Positions 54,708 to 64,000 of a stretch of 64,000 nucleotides of DNA are shown here, piece after piece. Every line of letters starts with the position of its first letter. Positions within the stretch are counted from its first letter, which is position 1. The notes beneath the pieces are model-generated. The model made no database searches, was not told where the DNA came from, and saw only the letters and a list, made by a program, of their open reading frames with translations. The stretch comes from Phycisphaeraceae bacterium (GTDB lineage Bacteria > Planctomycetota > Phycisphaerae > Phycisphaerales > Phycisphaeraceae): positions 84,650 to 148,649 of the forward strand of contig JAJDCY010000021.1 in NCBI GenBank assembly GCA_029260595.1, in the 5' to 3' direction. The translations under genes and the position numbers were made by a program.

Positions 54708-56612
54708 GTGACACCACCACCCCCCAACCATCACCGCTCCCCCCACGCGCCCACGACCCCAGCACGCGCGACCCTCCCCCTCGCCGCAGCGATCACCATC
54801 CTCGCACTCACCCTCCTCCCCGCCTGCGCCAAAAAACCCACCGTCATCAAAGCCAACCCCATCCCACAGGCCCCCGCCCTCCGCGGCCCCGCCTTCCTAC
54901 ACGGCACCGTCGGCTCACTCACCACACTCCGCGGCTACCAACCCCTGCTCGTCAGCGGCTACGGCGTCGTCGTCAACCTCCCCGGCACCGGCTCCGCCGA
55001 CGTACCCGCCTACCTCCGCCAGTGGCTGCTCAACGAGATGCGCAAAAAAGGCATCGGCAGCCCCTCCAGCCCGCTCGACGGCGTCTCCCCGCAACAACTG
55101 CTCGCCAGCCCCAACACCGCCGTCGTCCGCGTCCGCGGCCTGATCCCACCGGGCGCCACCAAAGGCACCCGCTTCGACGTCCAGGTCGACGCACTACCCC
55201 AGACCCAAACCACCAGCCTCGCAGGCGGCCAGCTCTGGACCGCCGCCCTCTCCATCAGCGGCGACAACCCCGCCGCCCGTTACACCCGAACCCTCGCCGA
55301 GGCCCAGGGCGACCTCTACACCAACCCCTTCGACACACGCTCCCCGCGCGAACAAGCCCTCGCACTCCGACGCACCGCCGCCGTCCTCTCAGGCGGCGTC
55401 GCCACCGCCGACCAACCCCTCGCCATGACCCTCAACCAGCCAAGCTGGCAGCGAAGCCGGCTCATCGCCGACCGCATCAACGAACGCTTCCCACGCGGCG
55501 GACAGGACCGCCTCGACGCCGCCATCCCCACCTCCGATGTCCGCATCACCCTCAACATCCCCCGCCGGTTCGCCGCCGACCCCGAACACTTCCTCGGCCT
55601 CGTCTCCCACCTCTACACCCAACGCGCCCCACGCTTCAACGACGAACAAGCCAACCGACTCGCCGAGCTCATCGCCGCACCCGACGCAACCGACCAACTC
55701 CTCGCCGACGCCGCCCTCGCGTGGCAAGCCATGGGCAAAACCGTCCTCCCAACCATCCGAAAACTCTACGCCCACCCCGCCGCCCGCGTCCGACTCACCG
55801 CCCTCGAAACCGGCGCACGACTCCTCGACGAAGCCACCACCGACGCCCTCCTCCGCGACGCGCAACTGCCCGACCCCGCCCTCCGCGCCCGCGTCGCCCA
55901 AGCCCTCGCCGCACTCCCGCGCAGCCTCCGCGGCGCACGCATCCTCCACGCGCTGCTCTCCGACGACGAACAATCCGTCCGCGTCGCCGCCTACGAATCG
56001 CTCGCACGCATCAACGACCCGATCATCCGCCGCATCCCCGTCGGCGACCGCGACAACTTCAAGTTCATCCTCGACCTGGTCCCCGCCGACCGCCCCATGA
56101 TCTACCTCGCCCAGGCCCGCGTCCCACGCCTCGTGATCTTCGGCCCCACACTCGGTTTCAACACACCCACCGTCGCACGCCTCTGGGACAACCGCCTGAT
56201 GATCCGCGCCGAACAACCCGGCCAACCCCTCAGCGTCTACTACCAAAGCACAAACGCCGCCGCTGACGACACACACGAGTCCGGCCCCACCGTCGCCGCG
56301 CTCGCCATGCTCCTCGCTCACCGCCCCACCCGCGCCGCGCCCGACGACGGCCTGGACCTCTCCTACAGCCAGGTCGCCAACGCCATCTTCGAGCTCTGCC
56401 AACAGGGCGCCATCGACGCACCCATCCACCTCCAGGTCAGCCCACTCGCCCAGGCCATCGCCCGCTCCGAAACCGCCGCAACCACCACCATCCGCCCCGA
56501 AACCGACCCCGCCGACCCCCAACCAAACCCACAACCCGCCCCCCCTCCCGATGCGCCTCCCGACCCCCCATCCACCATTGATCCAACCGCCCCCACAGGC
56601 GATAATCCGTAA
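54708..56612 (+). CDS. Lipoprotein with FlgI (flagellar P-ring)-like domain and HEAT repeats
   Basis: The product of about 634 residues has a lipobox ending LLPAC (Cys at about 40). Residues about 65-210 resemble FlgI: LVSGYGVVVNLPGTGS matches the 'VGYGLVVGLNGTGD' line, NTAVVRVRGLIPPGATKG the 'A-x-V-x-V-x-A-x-L-P-x-x-A-x-x-G' line, and TSLAGGQLW the 'SLxGGxL' line. A helical section (about 310-430) with repeated 'Pro-x-x-R-x-x-A-x-x-A-L' units looks like HEAT repeats. The end is Pro-rich. No flagellar gene is nearby, so the domain has probably been reused in an outer-membrane ring or scaffold. TATGAT (54695-54700) lies 7 nt before the GTG, which would make it leaderless; ATG 54696 is in frame but overlaps that box. 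Confidence 0.75.
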   Translation: MTPPPPNHHRSPHAPTTPARATLPLAAAITILALTLLPACAKKPTVIKANPIPQAPALRGPAFLHGTVGSLTTLRGYQPLLVSGYGVVVNLPGTGSADVPAYLRQWLLNEMRKKGIGSPSSPLDGVSPQQLLASPNTAVVRVRGLIPPGATKGTRFDVQVDALPQTQTTSLAGGQLWTAALSISGDNPAARYTRTLAEAQGDLYTNPFDTRSPREQALALRRTAAVLSGGVATADQPLAMTLNQPSWQRSRLIADRINERFPRGGQDRLDAAIPTSDVRITLNIPRRFAADPEHFLGLVSHLYTQRAPRFNDEQANRLAELIAAPDATDQLLADAALAWQAMGKTVLPTIRKLYAHPAARVRLTALETGARLLDEATTDALLRDAQLPDPALRARVAQALAALPRSLRGARILHALLSDDEQSVRVAAYESLARINDPIIRRIPVGDRDNFKFILDLVPADRPMIYLAQARVPRLVIFGPTLGFNTPTVARLWDNRLMIRAEQPGQPLSVYYQSTNAAADDTHESGPTVAALAMLLAHRPTRAAPDDGLDLSYSQVANAIFELCQQGAIDAPIHLQVSPLAQAIARSETAATTTIRPETDPADPQPNPQPAPPPDAPPDPPSTIDPTAPTGDNP

Positions 56613-56757
56613 TCCCCGTATCGCCCGAACCGATTCCCGAAAGAACCAACCCCATGGGTCGCCCAACAACCCAACCAACCAACCCTCGCCAACACCCTCG
56701 CGGCGGAGCCGCGCGGGACACAACAACCCCCACACAAACCCGCACACCCGCCCTCGC

Positions 56758-56781
56758 CCACGACCACGACCACGACCACGA
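56758..56781 (+). repeat. Four tandem CCACGA units in the smc leader
   Basis: Exact hexamer repeat directly before the AAGGAGGT ribosome binding site (56783-56790) of smc. Gain or loss of units would shift upstream sequence without altering the protein. Confidence 0.7.
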
Positions 56782-56798
56782 CAAGGAGGTCCCCCGTC

Positions 56799-59700
56799 AT
56801 GCGGCTGGCACAAATCACCCTTAGCGGCTTCAAGTCCTTCGCGGACAAAACACACATCGACTTCGACGCACCCGTCACCGGCATCGTCGGCCCCAACGGC
56901 TGCGGCAAGAGCAACGTCGTCGACGCCATCAAGTGGGTGCTCGGCGAACAATCCGTCAAATCACTACGCGGCGGCGCCATGAGCGACGTCATCTTCAACG
57001 GCTCATCCGCCCGCAAAGCCTCCGGCCTCGCCGCCGTCACCCTCACCTTCGACAACCCCGACCGCCGACTCGCCATCGACACCGACTCCGTCGCCATCTC
57101 ACGACACCTCTACCGCGACGGCTCCAGCGAGTACCTCATCAACAATAAGCGGCACCGCCTCCGCGACGTCCGCGAACTATTCATGGACACCGGCATCGGC
57201 ACCGACGCCTACTCCATGATCGAGCAGGGCAAAGTCGACGTCCTCCTGCAAACCAACGCCTACGACCGCCGCGTCATCTTCGAAGAAGCCGCCGGCATCT
57301 CCCGATTCAAAGCACGCAAAAAAGAAGCCTCTCGCAAACTCGAACGCACCGAGCAGAACCTCACACTCGCCCGACAACAACTCGACCAGACCCAGCGCCG
57401 CCTCCGCCAGGTCAAAGCCCAGGCCACACGCGCACGCAAACACCAGGAGTTCACCACCCGCCTCCGCCAGCTCGAGCTCGCCCGCGCCCTGGCCGAGTTC
57501 CGCCAGCTCACCGCGCAACGCGACACCGTCCGCGAACAACTCGACAACCTCCGCTCCAGCCGCGAAGCCGTCGACCGCGAACTCGCAACCCAACGCACAC
57601 AAATCACCGAAACCGAATCCGAACACCGCGACGCACAACAAGCACTCAACGCCGTCCAACACGAAACACTCGAAACCCGCGCCCAGTCCGCCCAGGCCGA
57701 ACAACGCAAAACCTACGCGGACTCCGGCCTCGCCGACCTCCAACAACAAACCGCCCGCGACGACAACCGCCTGCGCGAACTCACCCAGCGACGCGAACGA
57801 CTCGAACAGGAACTCGCCCAGCAAGCCGACCTCGTCAAACAATTCCAAGCCGCCGCCGACGAGTCCGGCGCCAAGCTCGACGACGCCCAGACCCGCCACC
57901 AGGCCGCCCAACGCGCACTCGACGAAAAACGCAGTGAACTCGAAGACGAACGCTCCGGCGTCGTCAACCTCATGCGCCGCACCGCCGAGCTCCACAACGC
58001 CATCAACTCCATCGGCGCCTTCGAACAAAACCTCATCCAGACCCGACACCAGCTCGACCAGCGCGTCCAACGCATCGACGACGAGCTCGAACAACACCTC
58101 ACCGCCCGCGACCAGGCCACCGACCGCCGCGACGAAGCTCAATCACTCGCCGACGCACACACCGCCAAGCTCGACGAGCAACAACGCGACCTCACCGACA
58201 CCGACGCCCAACGCCGCACCCTCGCCGACCAGCTCGCACAAGCCAAAGAACAACGCGCCGCACTCGACTCTCGACGCGCACTGCTCCAGGAGATGCGCGA
58301 CAAACAACAAGGCGTCGCCGACCCCGTCAAAGCCGTACTCGCGCGACGCGACGCCGCCCGCAACCACACCGACCCCAACTCACCCCCCGGAGCATTCCAG
58401 TTCGTCCGCGGCATGCTCGCCGACGCCATCGACACAGACGTCGAACACGCCGCCCTCGTCGAAGCCGCTCTCGGCGAATCACAACAAGCGCTCTGGATCG
58501 ACCGCCTCGACGACATCTGCCCACCCAACGCCGGCCCCGACCACAACGCCCCAACCGATAACAACGCCGACTCCCCACCCGCCATCCGCGCACTCGCAGG
58601 CCGCGTCACCTTCCTCCCACTCGACCAATACCACCACGCACCCGACAACAACAACCCCGACGCCACCCCGCTCCCACCCGGCGTCACACGCCTCATCGAC
58701 GCCGTCCGCTACCCCGACCCGCTCGCACCCGTCGTCCAAAAACTCCTAGGCCGAACCCTCGTCGTACCCACACTCGACAGCGCCATCCTCCTCCGCGCCG
58801 CACTGCCCCCCGCACACCGCTTCGTCACCCAATCCGGCGAAGTCCTCGAAGCCGACGGCCGAATCACCGCCGGCCCGACAGCCACGAGAACCAACACAGG
58901 CGCCACCGCCGGCGGCCTCATCAGCCGACGCAGCGAACTCGCACGACTCGACAACCGCATCACCGACCTCGACGCAAGCATCCACACCGACCGGCATCAG
59001 CTCGCACACCTGGACAACCGCGCCCAACACCTCACCACCGTCTGCAACGACCTCACCAAAGCACTCGCCGAAGCCAACCACGCACAACTCGAACTCACCA
59101 CACGCATCGAAGGCATCGCCGCACAGATCGACCGCCTACGACGCGAACAACCCGTCCTCACCGCCGAAACAGAACAAGTCCACCGCCAATTACGCGAAGC
59201 CGACCAGCAACGCCAGGGCCACCAGGACCAGGTCCGCGAACTCGACCAGGCCTCCGCCGAACGCAACCAAACCGTCGAACGCATCGAAACCGACATCGCC
59301 ACCCTCACCGAACTGCTCGACGCCGCCCGCGAGTCCGTCACCGCCGTCCGCATCGAAGCCGGCAAGCTCACCGAACAACTCCAAGCCGCCCAACGACTCG
59401 CCGGCCAGATCGACATCGCCCACGCCGACGTCCAACGCGAACACCAAACCCTCACCGACCAACTCGCCCAACACCACGACCGCATCGAACAACTCAAACA
59501 ACAAGCAGCACACGCCACCGGCGAGATCGACCGCTGCACCCAACGCCTCGAAGAACTCGCCGTCCGCGACGACCTCATGCGCCACCGCCTCGCCAAAGCC
59601 ACCGAATCCCTCAACACACTCCGCGAATCACTCGAAGAAAAAGCACGACAAGCCGAAACCTTCGAACGACACGTCAACGAACTCTGCCTCCAGGAACGCG

Positions 59701-60743
59701 AAACCGACGTCAAAATCCAGGCCGCCACCGAACACGCACAAGACCACCTCGCCATCGACCTAGCGCAGGAAGCCGCAGAAGAGACAACACAAACCGCGCC
59801 CGAATCCGATGCAACCGACGAGTCCGTGGAGGGCACCGCGCAAGAACCCCTTCCCGAACCCCTTCCCGAACCCTACGACGAACTCACCGCCGCTCAAGAG
59901 ATCCGCGAGCTCCGCACCAAGCTCGACCGCCTAGGCCCCGTCAACCTCGACGCCATCAACGAACAACAAGAACTCGAAACCAAAGACCAGGAACTGTCCA
60001 CCCAGGTCACCGACATCGAATCCGCCAAACTCACACTCGAACAACTCATCCGCCAGATCAACACCGACTCACGCCAACGCTTCGAAACCACCTTCGAAAA
60101 AATCCGCGAAAACTTCGCAGGCCGCGACGGCCTCTTCCGAAAACTCTTTGGCGGCGGCCGCGCCGACCTCAACCTCATGCCCGACGAGCACGGCCACATC
60201 GACGTGCTCGAAGCCGGTATCGAGATCATCGCCAAACCACCCGGCAAAGAGCCCCGCTCCATCAGCCTCCTCTCCGGCGGCGAAAAAACCATGACCGCCG
60301 TCGCGCTGCTCCTGAGCATCTTCCAGACGCGCCCCAGCCCCTTCTGCATCCTCGACGAAGTCGACGCCGCACTCGACGAATCCAACGTCCAACGATTCAC
60401 CAAAATCGTCCGCAGCTTCCTCGACCGCAGCCACTTCATCATCATCACACACAACAAAGGCTCCATGGCCATCTGCGACACCCTCTACGGCATCACCATG
60501 CAGGAACGCGGCGTCTCCAAACGCGTCGCCGTACGCTTTGAACAAGTCGGCCCCGACGGCCAGATCACCGCGGGCAACCAAACAGAAGAAAAATCAGAAA
60601 CCGAAACAGACGCCCCCGCCGAACCATCAACCGAACCCAACGAACAACAACCCCCCCAAGACCCCACCCCCACCGACTCACCCATGCGCCAACGCCTCGC
60701 CGCCATGTTCGAAGACCGCGAACCCGTCGACGTCAACGACTAA
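56799..60743 (+). CDS. smc: Chromosome segregation protein SMC, long form
   Basis: The 1314-residue ATPase is longer than the usual 1150-1200. Walker A is GPNGCGKSN (31-39). The coiled-coil arms (about 165-500 and 690-1000) are rich in Gln, Arg and Glu. A hinge lies at about 530-680 and carries a Pro/Asn-rich insertion. The C-terminal head has signature [18 protein letters not shown] and Walker [16 protein letters not shown]. Extra length comes from an acidic Pro/Glu insert before LGPVNLDAI and a charged tail of about 55 residues. The ribosome binding site AAGGAGGT is optimal. It condenses and segregates the chromosome with ScpA/ScpB, which are not encoded here. Confidence 0.96.
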   Translation: MRLAQITLSGFKSFADKTHIDFDAPVTGIVGPNGCGKSNVVDAIKWVLGEQSVKSLRGGAMSDVIFNGSSARKASGLAAVTLTFDNPDRRLAIDTDSVAISRHLYRDGSSEYLINNKRHRLRDVRELFMDTGIGTDAYSMIEQGKVDVLLQTNAYDRRVIFEEAAGISRFKARKKEASRKLERTEQNLTLARQQLDQTQRRLRQVKAQATRARKHQEFTTRLRQLELARALAEFRQLTAQRDTVREQLDNLRSSREAVDRELATQRTQITETESEHRDAQQALNAVQHETLETRAQSAQAEQRKTYADSGLADLQQQTARDDNRLRELTQRRERLEQELAQQADLVKQFQAAADESGAKLDDAQTRHQAAQRALDEKRSELEDERSGVVNLMRRTAELHNAINSIGAFEQNLIQTRHQLDQRVQRIDDELEQHLTARDQATDRRDEAQSLADAHTAKLDEQQRDLTDTDAQRRTLADQLAQAKEQRAALDSRRALLQEMRDKQQGVADPVKAVLARRDAARNHTDPNSPPGAFQFVRGMLADAIDTDVEHAALVEAALGESQQALWIDRLDDICPPNAGPDHNAPTDNNADSPPAIRALAGRVTFLPLDQYHHAPDNNNPDATPLPPGVTRLIDAVRYPDPLAPVVQKLLGRTLVVPTLDSAILLRAALPPAHRFVTQSGEVLEADGRITAGPTATRTNTGATAGGLISRRSELARLDNRITDLDASIHTDRHQLAHLDNRAQHLTTVCNDLTKALAEANHAQLELTTRIEGIAAQIDRLRREQPVLTAETEQVHRQLREADQQRQGHQDQVRELDQASAERNQTVERIETDIATLTELLDAARESVTAVRIEAGKLTEQLQAAQRLAGQIDIAHADVQREHQTLTDQLAQHHDRIEQLKQQAAHATGEIDRCTQRLEELAVRDDLMRHRLAKATESLNTLRESLEEKARQAETFERHVNELCLQERETDVKIQAATEHAQDHLAIDLAQEAAEETTQTAPESDATDESVEGTAQEPLPEPLPEPYDELTAAQEIRELRTKLDRLGPVNLDAINEQQELETKDQELSTQVTDIESAKLTLEQLIRQINTDSRQRFETTFEKIRENFAGRDGLFRKLFGGGRADLNLMPDEHGHIDVLEAGIEIIAKPPGKEPRSISLLSGGEKTMTAVALLLSIFQTRPSPFCILDEVDAALDESNVQRFTKIVRSFLDRSHFIIITHNKGSMAICDTLYGITMQERGVSKRVAVRFEQVGPDGQITAGNQTEEKSETETDAPAEPSTEPNEQQPPQDPTPTDSPMRQRLAAMFEDREPVDVND

Positions 60744-60765
60744 CTCCCCCCCACACCGCATCCCC

Positions 60766-60804
60766 CGTAGGGTGGGTTGAGCAAAGCGAAACCCACCATC
60801 CCCC
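60766..60804. repeat. 39-bp REP-like palindrome, copy 2
   Basis: Differs from the copy at 47288-47326 by one base in the loop. It sits between smc and ispG with no transposase beside it, as expected for a non-autonomous REP element. Confidence 0.85.
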
Positions 60805-60881
60805 GCCCCCCACCCCCAATCCCGCTATACTTACGCATGATCCGCACGCGTTAAACACCACCCGCCAAGCGAGAACACCCG

Positions 60882-62144
60882 ATGATCCGCCGTCGCCAAA
60901 CGCGCCAAGTCACCGTCGGGGACGACCAACACGGCTTCGTCCGCATAGGCGGCGACGCCCCCGTCTCCGTCCAGAGCATGACCGCCGGCTACACGCACGA
61001 CATCGACCGCTGCGTCGCCGAGATCCACAAGCTCGCCGCCGCCGGCGCCGACCTCGTACGCGTCGCCGTCCCCGAGCGCAAAGACACCACCGCCCTCAAA
61101 GAAATCCTCCCCCAGGTCTCCGTCCCCATCGTCGCCGACGTCCACTTCCACTTCCAGCGTGCGCTCGAAGCACTCGACGCCGGCGTCCACAAGATCCGCC
61201 TCAACCCCGGCAACATCTCCGACCGCGACCAGGTCGCCAAAGTCATCGACGCCTGCAAGGAGCGCTCCGTCCCCATCCGCATCGGCGTCAACGAAGGCTC
61301 CATCGTCGAGCGCAAAGACAAACAGCAACGCCTAAAAGAACTCGGCGCCTTCTTCGCCGAGAGCCGCCAGGGCCACCTGCTCGCACTGATGATCGCCAAG
61401 CTCGAGGAATACCTCGACATCTTCCACCAGCGCGACTTCCACGACATCGTCATCAGCGCCAAAAGCATCGACCCGCTCCTGGTCATCGACGCCTACACCG
61501 AGATCGCCAAACGATTCGACTACCCCCTGCACCTGGGCGTCACCCACGCCGGCCCGCGCGAGACCGGCGCCATCCGCTCCGTCGTACCCCTGGGCACCCT
61601 CCTCGCCAACGGCATCGGCGACACACTACGCATCAGCTACGCCTCCGACCCCGCACACGAGGTCACCGACGGCCTCGAAATGCTCTACATCCTCGGCCTG
61701 CGCGAACGCATCGGCGCCGAACTCATCGCCTGCCCAACCTGTGGCCGCATCCAGGTCGACCTCTTCCAACTCGTCCAGGACGTCCGCCGCAAGCTCGCAG
61801 AACAAATACAACTGCCCATCAAAGTCGCCGTCATGGGCTGTGTCGTCAACGGACCCGGCGAAGCCGAAGGCGCCGACATCGCCATCTTCGCCGGCGACAA
61901 ACGCGGCATCATCTACGTCCAAGGCCAAAAAGTCGCCAACGTCCCCGAAGAACAAATCCTCGACCGCCTCCTCGAAGAATGCCGCGCCTTCCAGGACAAA
62001 GTCCGCACCGGCACCGCCAAACTCGGCGAGAAAGTCGTCGAGATCGCACCCCCCGACCCCATCGGCGAGCTCGGCTCCGGCTTCGAAAAAATCGCCACAG
62101 GCCAGGTCGACAAAACCACCCCCCTAACCATCAGCGCCGGCTAA
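60882..62144 (+). CDS. ispG: 4-hydroxy-3-methylbut-2-en-1-yl diphosphate synthase (GcpE)
   Basis: The 420-residue iron-sulfur enzyme acts in the MEP isoprenoid pathway and reduces MEcPP to HMBPP. It shows the TIM-barrel start RIGGDAPVSVQSMT, 'VPIVADVHFHFQRALEALD' and KIRLNPGN. The [4Fe-4S] ligands lie in ACPTCGRIQVDLF and MGCVVNGPGEA. The single-barrel bacterial form is present, without the extra domain of plant enzymes. The start has GCGAGA about 8 nt upstream, and TATACT at 60826-60831 is a possible -10 box. Confidence 0.96.
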   Translation: MIRRRQTRQVTVGDDQHGFVRIGGDAPVSVQSMTAGYTHDIDRCVAEIHKLAAAGADLVRVAVPERKDTTALKEILPQVSVPIVADVHFHFQRALEALDAGVHKIRLNPGNISDRDQVAKVIDACKERSVPIRIGVNEGSIVERKDKQQRLKELGAFFAESRQGHLLALMIAKLEEYLDIFHQRDFHDIVISAKSIDPLLVIDAYTEIAKRFDYPLHLGVTHAGPRETGAIRSVVPLGTLLANGIGDTLRISYASDPAHEVTDGLEMLYILGLRERIGAELIACPTCGRIQVDLFQLVQDVRRKLAEQIQLPIKVAVMGCVVNGPGEAEGADIAIFAGDKRGIIYVQGQKVANVPEEQILDRLLEECRAFQDKVRTGTAKLGEKVVEIAPPDPIGELGSGFEKIATGQVDKTTPLTISAG

Positions 62145-62200
62145 CCCCGCCGCGCAAACACCCGCGATACTCTCTGGCTGATTGACCACCCCACGCCCCG

Positions 62201-62234
62201 GGTGCCACTGCTTGCTCGTCAAGCAGTGCCCACC
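62201..62234. repeat. Second palindromic repeat family, copy 2
   Basis: CACTGCTTG and CAAGCAGTG form a perfect 9-bp stem with a 5-nt loop, flanked by GGTG and CACC which extend it. It is related to the hairpin at 47331-47356 and lies between convergent ispG and the TM2 gene, where it could also slow transcription. Confidence 0.65.
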
Positions 62235-62304
62235 AACCCCCCACGCGCAAACCCACCGCGCACACACTCAAACTCACCCCCACAACTAAGTAAAAACAAC
62301 CGCC

Positions 62305-62526
62305 CTAATCCGACGCCGGCTTGATCACCCGACCCTCGGCGTCGGTGAACTTCCCGCACACGATCATGATCAGATCGATCAGCGCCCAGATGCCCAGCCC
62401 GCCGAACGTCAGCAGCATCAGGATCCCCGTCCCGATCTTCCCGACGTAGAACCGGTGAACACCGAGCGCGCCAAGCAACAGGCACAACAACACCACCGGC
62501 ACGAATCCTTTGTCACTCGTTTCCAT
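62305..62526 (-). CDS. TM2-domain protein
   Basis: A 73-residue membrane protein made of one TM2 module: two helices joined by the turn HRFYVGKIGTGILMLLT, followed by GGLGIWALIDLIMI. The domain is widespread and its role is poorly known. GAAGGAGCAC precedes the start. It is the second of two adjacent TM2 genes on this strand. Confidence 0.85.
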   Translation of the reverse strand: METSDKGFVPVVLLCLLLGALGVHRFYVGKIGTGILMLLTFGGLGIWALIDLIMIVCGKFTDAEGRVIKPASD

Positions 62527-62550
62527 CTGGGTGCTCCTTCGCGTTAGGGG

Positions 62551-62967
62551 TTACTTCAACTTCTGGCCCGGATAGCACACGTACGCCCCGCCCCCATCCT
62601 TAAAGCTCCCCGTCAGCAACAAGATAGTCACAATCATCGAATGCAAAAAGTCTAACCCGAAAAACAGCACCCCCAGCAGCGGCCTCTCCGTCGCGAACGC
62701 GAACACCCACCCCGCCGTCAGCGTCACATCCGCCAGCCCCTCCATCAACCGCCCCAGATAAAAGTGCTGCACCCCCAGCATCCCAAACACCGCCGACAAA
62801 CACACCGACACCACATAACTCTTCTCCGACCGCCGCTTGACCACCAAATCCCCCTCCCCCTCCACCTCCTTCGCGCCCGCCCCCGCGCCCGCCCCCGCCC
62901 TGGCCAACGCATCCTCTTCAAATGGATCCATACCGCTTGCACCCATACCGCGCACTCCCATACCCAC
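62551..62967 (-). CDS. TM2-domain protein with long N-terminus
   Basis: The 138-residue product has a Gly/Ala/Glu-rich N-terminal 45 residues. A TM2-type pair of helices follows (YVVSVCLSAVFGMLGVQHFY, LGRLMEGLADVTLTAGW), and then a further hydrophobic segment, ending GQKLK. It lies 24 bp upstream of the shorter TM2 gene and 6 bp after hemW in the same direction. It probably arose with its neighbour by duplication, although the sequences have diverged. Function unknown. Confidence 0.8.
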   Translation of the reverse strand: MGMGVRGMGASGMDPFEEDALARAGAGAGAGAKEVEGEGDLVVKRRSEKSYVVSVCLSAVFGMLGVQHFYLGRLMEGLADVTLTAGWVFAFATERPLLGVLFFGLDFLHSMIVTILLLTGSFKDGGGAYVCYPGQKLK

Positions 62968-62973
62968 CCGCCC

Positions 62974-64000
62974 TCACAGCAACTCCGCCAGCACACTATC
63001 CGCCACAAACAGCCCCCGCTCCGTCAGCCGCAACCGCCCACCAACCCACTCTAACAACCCCACCGCACACATCCGCTCGATCTCCGCCCACCGCCCATCG
63101 CCCCCCCCCAGATTCCCCTCCAACCACCCCCGCTGCACCCCTTCCAATACACGTAGCCGCAGCATCAACCGCTCACCCACCCGCCGCGCCGCCCCAAGCC
63201 GCTCATGATCCGTCGTAGGCGCCCCCCCCACCGACCCTACATACTTACCCAGGTGCGCCACATTCTTCCAACGCACACCCCCCACATGGCTCGCCGCCGA
63301 CGGCCCAAACCCCAACCAATCACAACTCTCCCAATACCCCACATTGTGCGCGCACCGCCGCCCCGCCCGCGCCCAGCTACTCACCTCATAATGCTCATAC
63401 CCCTCACCCGCCAGCCGCTCGATCACCCGCCCATACATCTCCGCCTCCAGCCCCTCACCCACCGGCGTCACCCGCCCCAGCTCCACCCGCTTCGTCAGCG
63501 CCGTCCCCGCCTCATACGTCAACCCGTAACAACTCACATGCTCCGGCTCCAACCCCATCAGCGCATCCAGGTCCGCCTCCAGCATCCCCATTGTCTGCCC
63601 CGGTATCGCGAAAATCAGATCCAGATTCACATTCTCGATCCCCGCACCACGCACCGCCCCCACCGCCGCCCCCACCGACGCAGGCCGATGCCACCGCTCC
63701 AGCGCCCCCAACATCCCCTCATCAAACGTCTGCGCCCCGATGCTCACCCGGTTCACCCCCCCCTCCGCCAGCACCCGCATCAACCGCCCATCCACCGTCT
63801 CCGGATTCGCCTCGACCGTCACCTCGTGCGCACGATCAAACACCCCCACCCCACGCATCGCCCCCAGCAGCTCCACCCACAGCTCCCCCGGCAACAGCGT
63901 CGGCGGCCCCCCCCCAAAAAACACCGGCCCAGGCCGAGCCGCCCCCCGGCCCCCCCCCCCCCCCCCCCCCCCCCCCCACCCCCCCCCCAGCACCCCCCAC
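62974..64000 (-). CDS. hemW: HemW-like radical SAM protein (coproporphyrinogen-III-oxidase-like), N-terminus missing
   Basis: The C-terminal 330 or so residues are present. VFFGGGPPTLLP is the 'GGGTPT' line with Pro for Thr. EVTVEANPETV, VNRVSIGAQTFDEGML, NLDLIFAIPGQT and EHYEVSSWAR are HemW lines, and the C-terminal winged-helix part is intact. The CxxxCxxC cluster motif lies upstream, outside the window. HemW is a haem chaperone that inserts haem into respiratory enzymes; it is not a true CPO. The 5' part of the visible gene runs into a 28-base C homopolymer on the + strand, giving a meaningless poly-Gly start, so the last 60 bases are doubtful. Confidence 0.88.
   Translation of the reverse strand, partial: WGVLGGGWGGGGGGGGGRGAARPGPVFFGGGPPTLLPGELWVELLGAMRGVGVFDRAHEVTVEANPETVDGRLMRVLAEGGVNRVSIGAQTFDEGMLGALERWHRPASVGAAVGAVRGAGIENVNLDLIFAIPGQTMGMLEADLDALMGLEPEHVSCYGLTYEAGTALTKRVELGRVTPVGEGLEAEMYGRVIERLAGEGYEHYEVSSWARAGRRCAHNVGYWESCDWLGFGPSAASHVGGVRWKNVAHLGKYVGSVGGAPTTDHERLGAARRVGERLMLRLRVLEGVQRGWLEGNLGGGDGRWAEIERMCAVGLLEWVGGRLRLTERGLFVADSVLAELL
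63950..63988. repeat. Poly-C tract at the window end
   Basis: 28 consecutive C (63950-63977), an A, then 10 more C. It falls inside the hemW coding region, where no family member has poly-Gly. It is most likely a sequencing or assembly artefact at a contig end. Confidence 0.6.

Noticed and set aside
63950..63988. Functional G-quadruplex element in hemW
   Set aside because: The homopolymer sits at the window edge in a place where the protein family has no poly-Gly; an artefact is more likely.

Overview
The window looks like part of a Planctomycetota chromosome, most probably from the Phycisphaerae. This is inferred from gene content and composition, not from any search. The pointers are high GC content, two proteins with PEP-CTERM tails (one also carrying a dockerin-like EF-hand repeat), scattered respiratory genes, a FlgI-like lipoprotein outside any flagellar cluster, giant multihaem cytochromes next to an A2-type haem-copper oxidase, and a glmU-prs-rplY-pth block. 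The + strand is C-rich nearly everywhere, even across genes read from the - strand.

Layout. 1-8.0 kb: a cut-off SGNH-type protein, a membrane-anchored AsmA-like protein, nuoB, a class II aldolase-like protein, a 911-residue unknown, nuoD, and a lone CheB methylesterase domain. nuoB and nuoD stand apart and on opposite strands. 8.3-15.5 kb: a + strand glycan-type cluster (membrane mannosyltransferase-like protein, GT2, NodU/CmcH carbamoyltransferase, B12-type radical SAM) closed by a clear terminator. 15.5-31.4 kb: a ten-gene - strand respiratory operon. In transcription order it encodes a 1778-residue membrane-anchored octahaem cytochrome fused to a cupredoxin, a stand-alone copy of that cupredoxin, oxidase subunit II, an enlarged subunit I, haem A synthase, haem O synthase, subunit III, subunit IV, an ABC ATPase and an EboE-like protein.

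31.9-45 kb: + strand cimA, a TPS-type haemagglutinin-like exoprotein, dnaA (with no sign of an origin), and a 2043-residue repeat protein with dockerin and PEP-CTERM ends. 45.2-51.3 kb: tRNA-Gln(TTG), then the conserved order glmU (N-terminal domain only), prs, rplY, pth. Between prs and rplY sits a 2.5-kb island holding a dead RAYT transposase, palindromic repeats, inverted arrays of a short tandem repeat, and an AT-richer PEP-CTERM gene. 51.4-64 kb: hisD, a VOC protein, a Bax-inhibitor-1-like protein, a bPH2 protein, a FlgI-like lipoprotein with HEAT repeats, a long SMC, ispG, two TM2-domain proteins and an incomplete hemW that runs into a poly-C tract at the window edge.

The strongest candidate for an undescribed system is the 16.8-31.4 kb operon. 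No quinol:cytochrome c reductase is visible. Instead, haems, a copper domain and an oxidase with two large extra segments are encoded together, which suggests a physically linked electron wire into the oxidase. Several genes also appear to be leaderless, with a -10 box 6-7 nt before the start codon.
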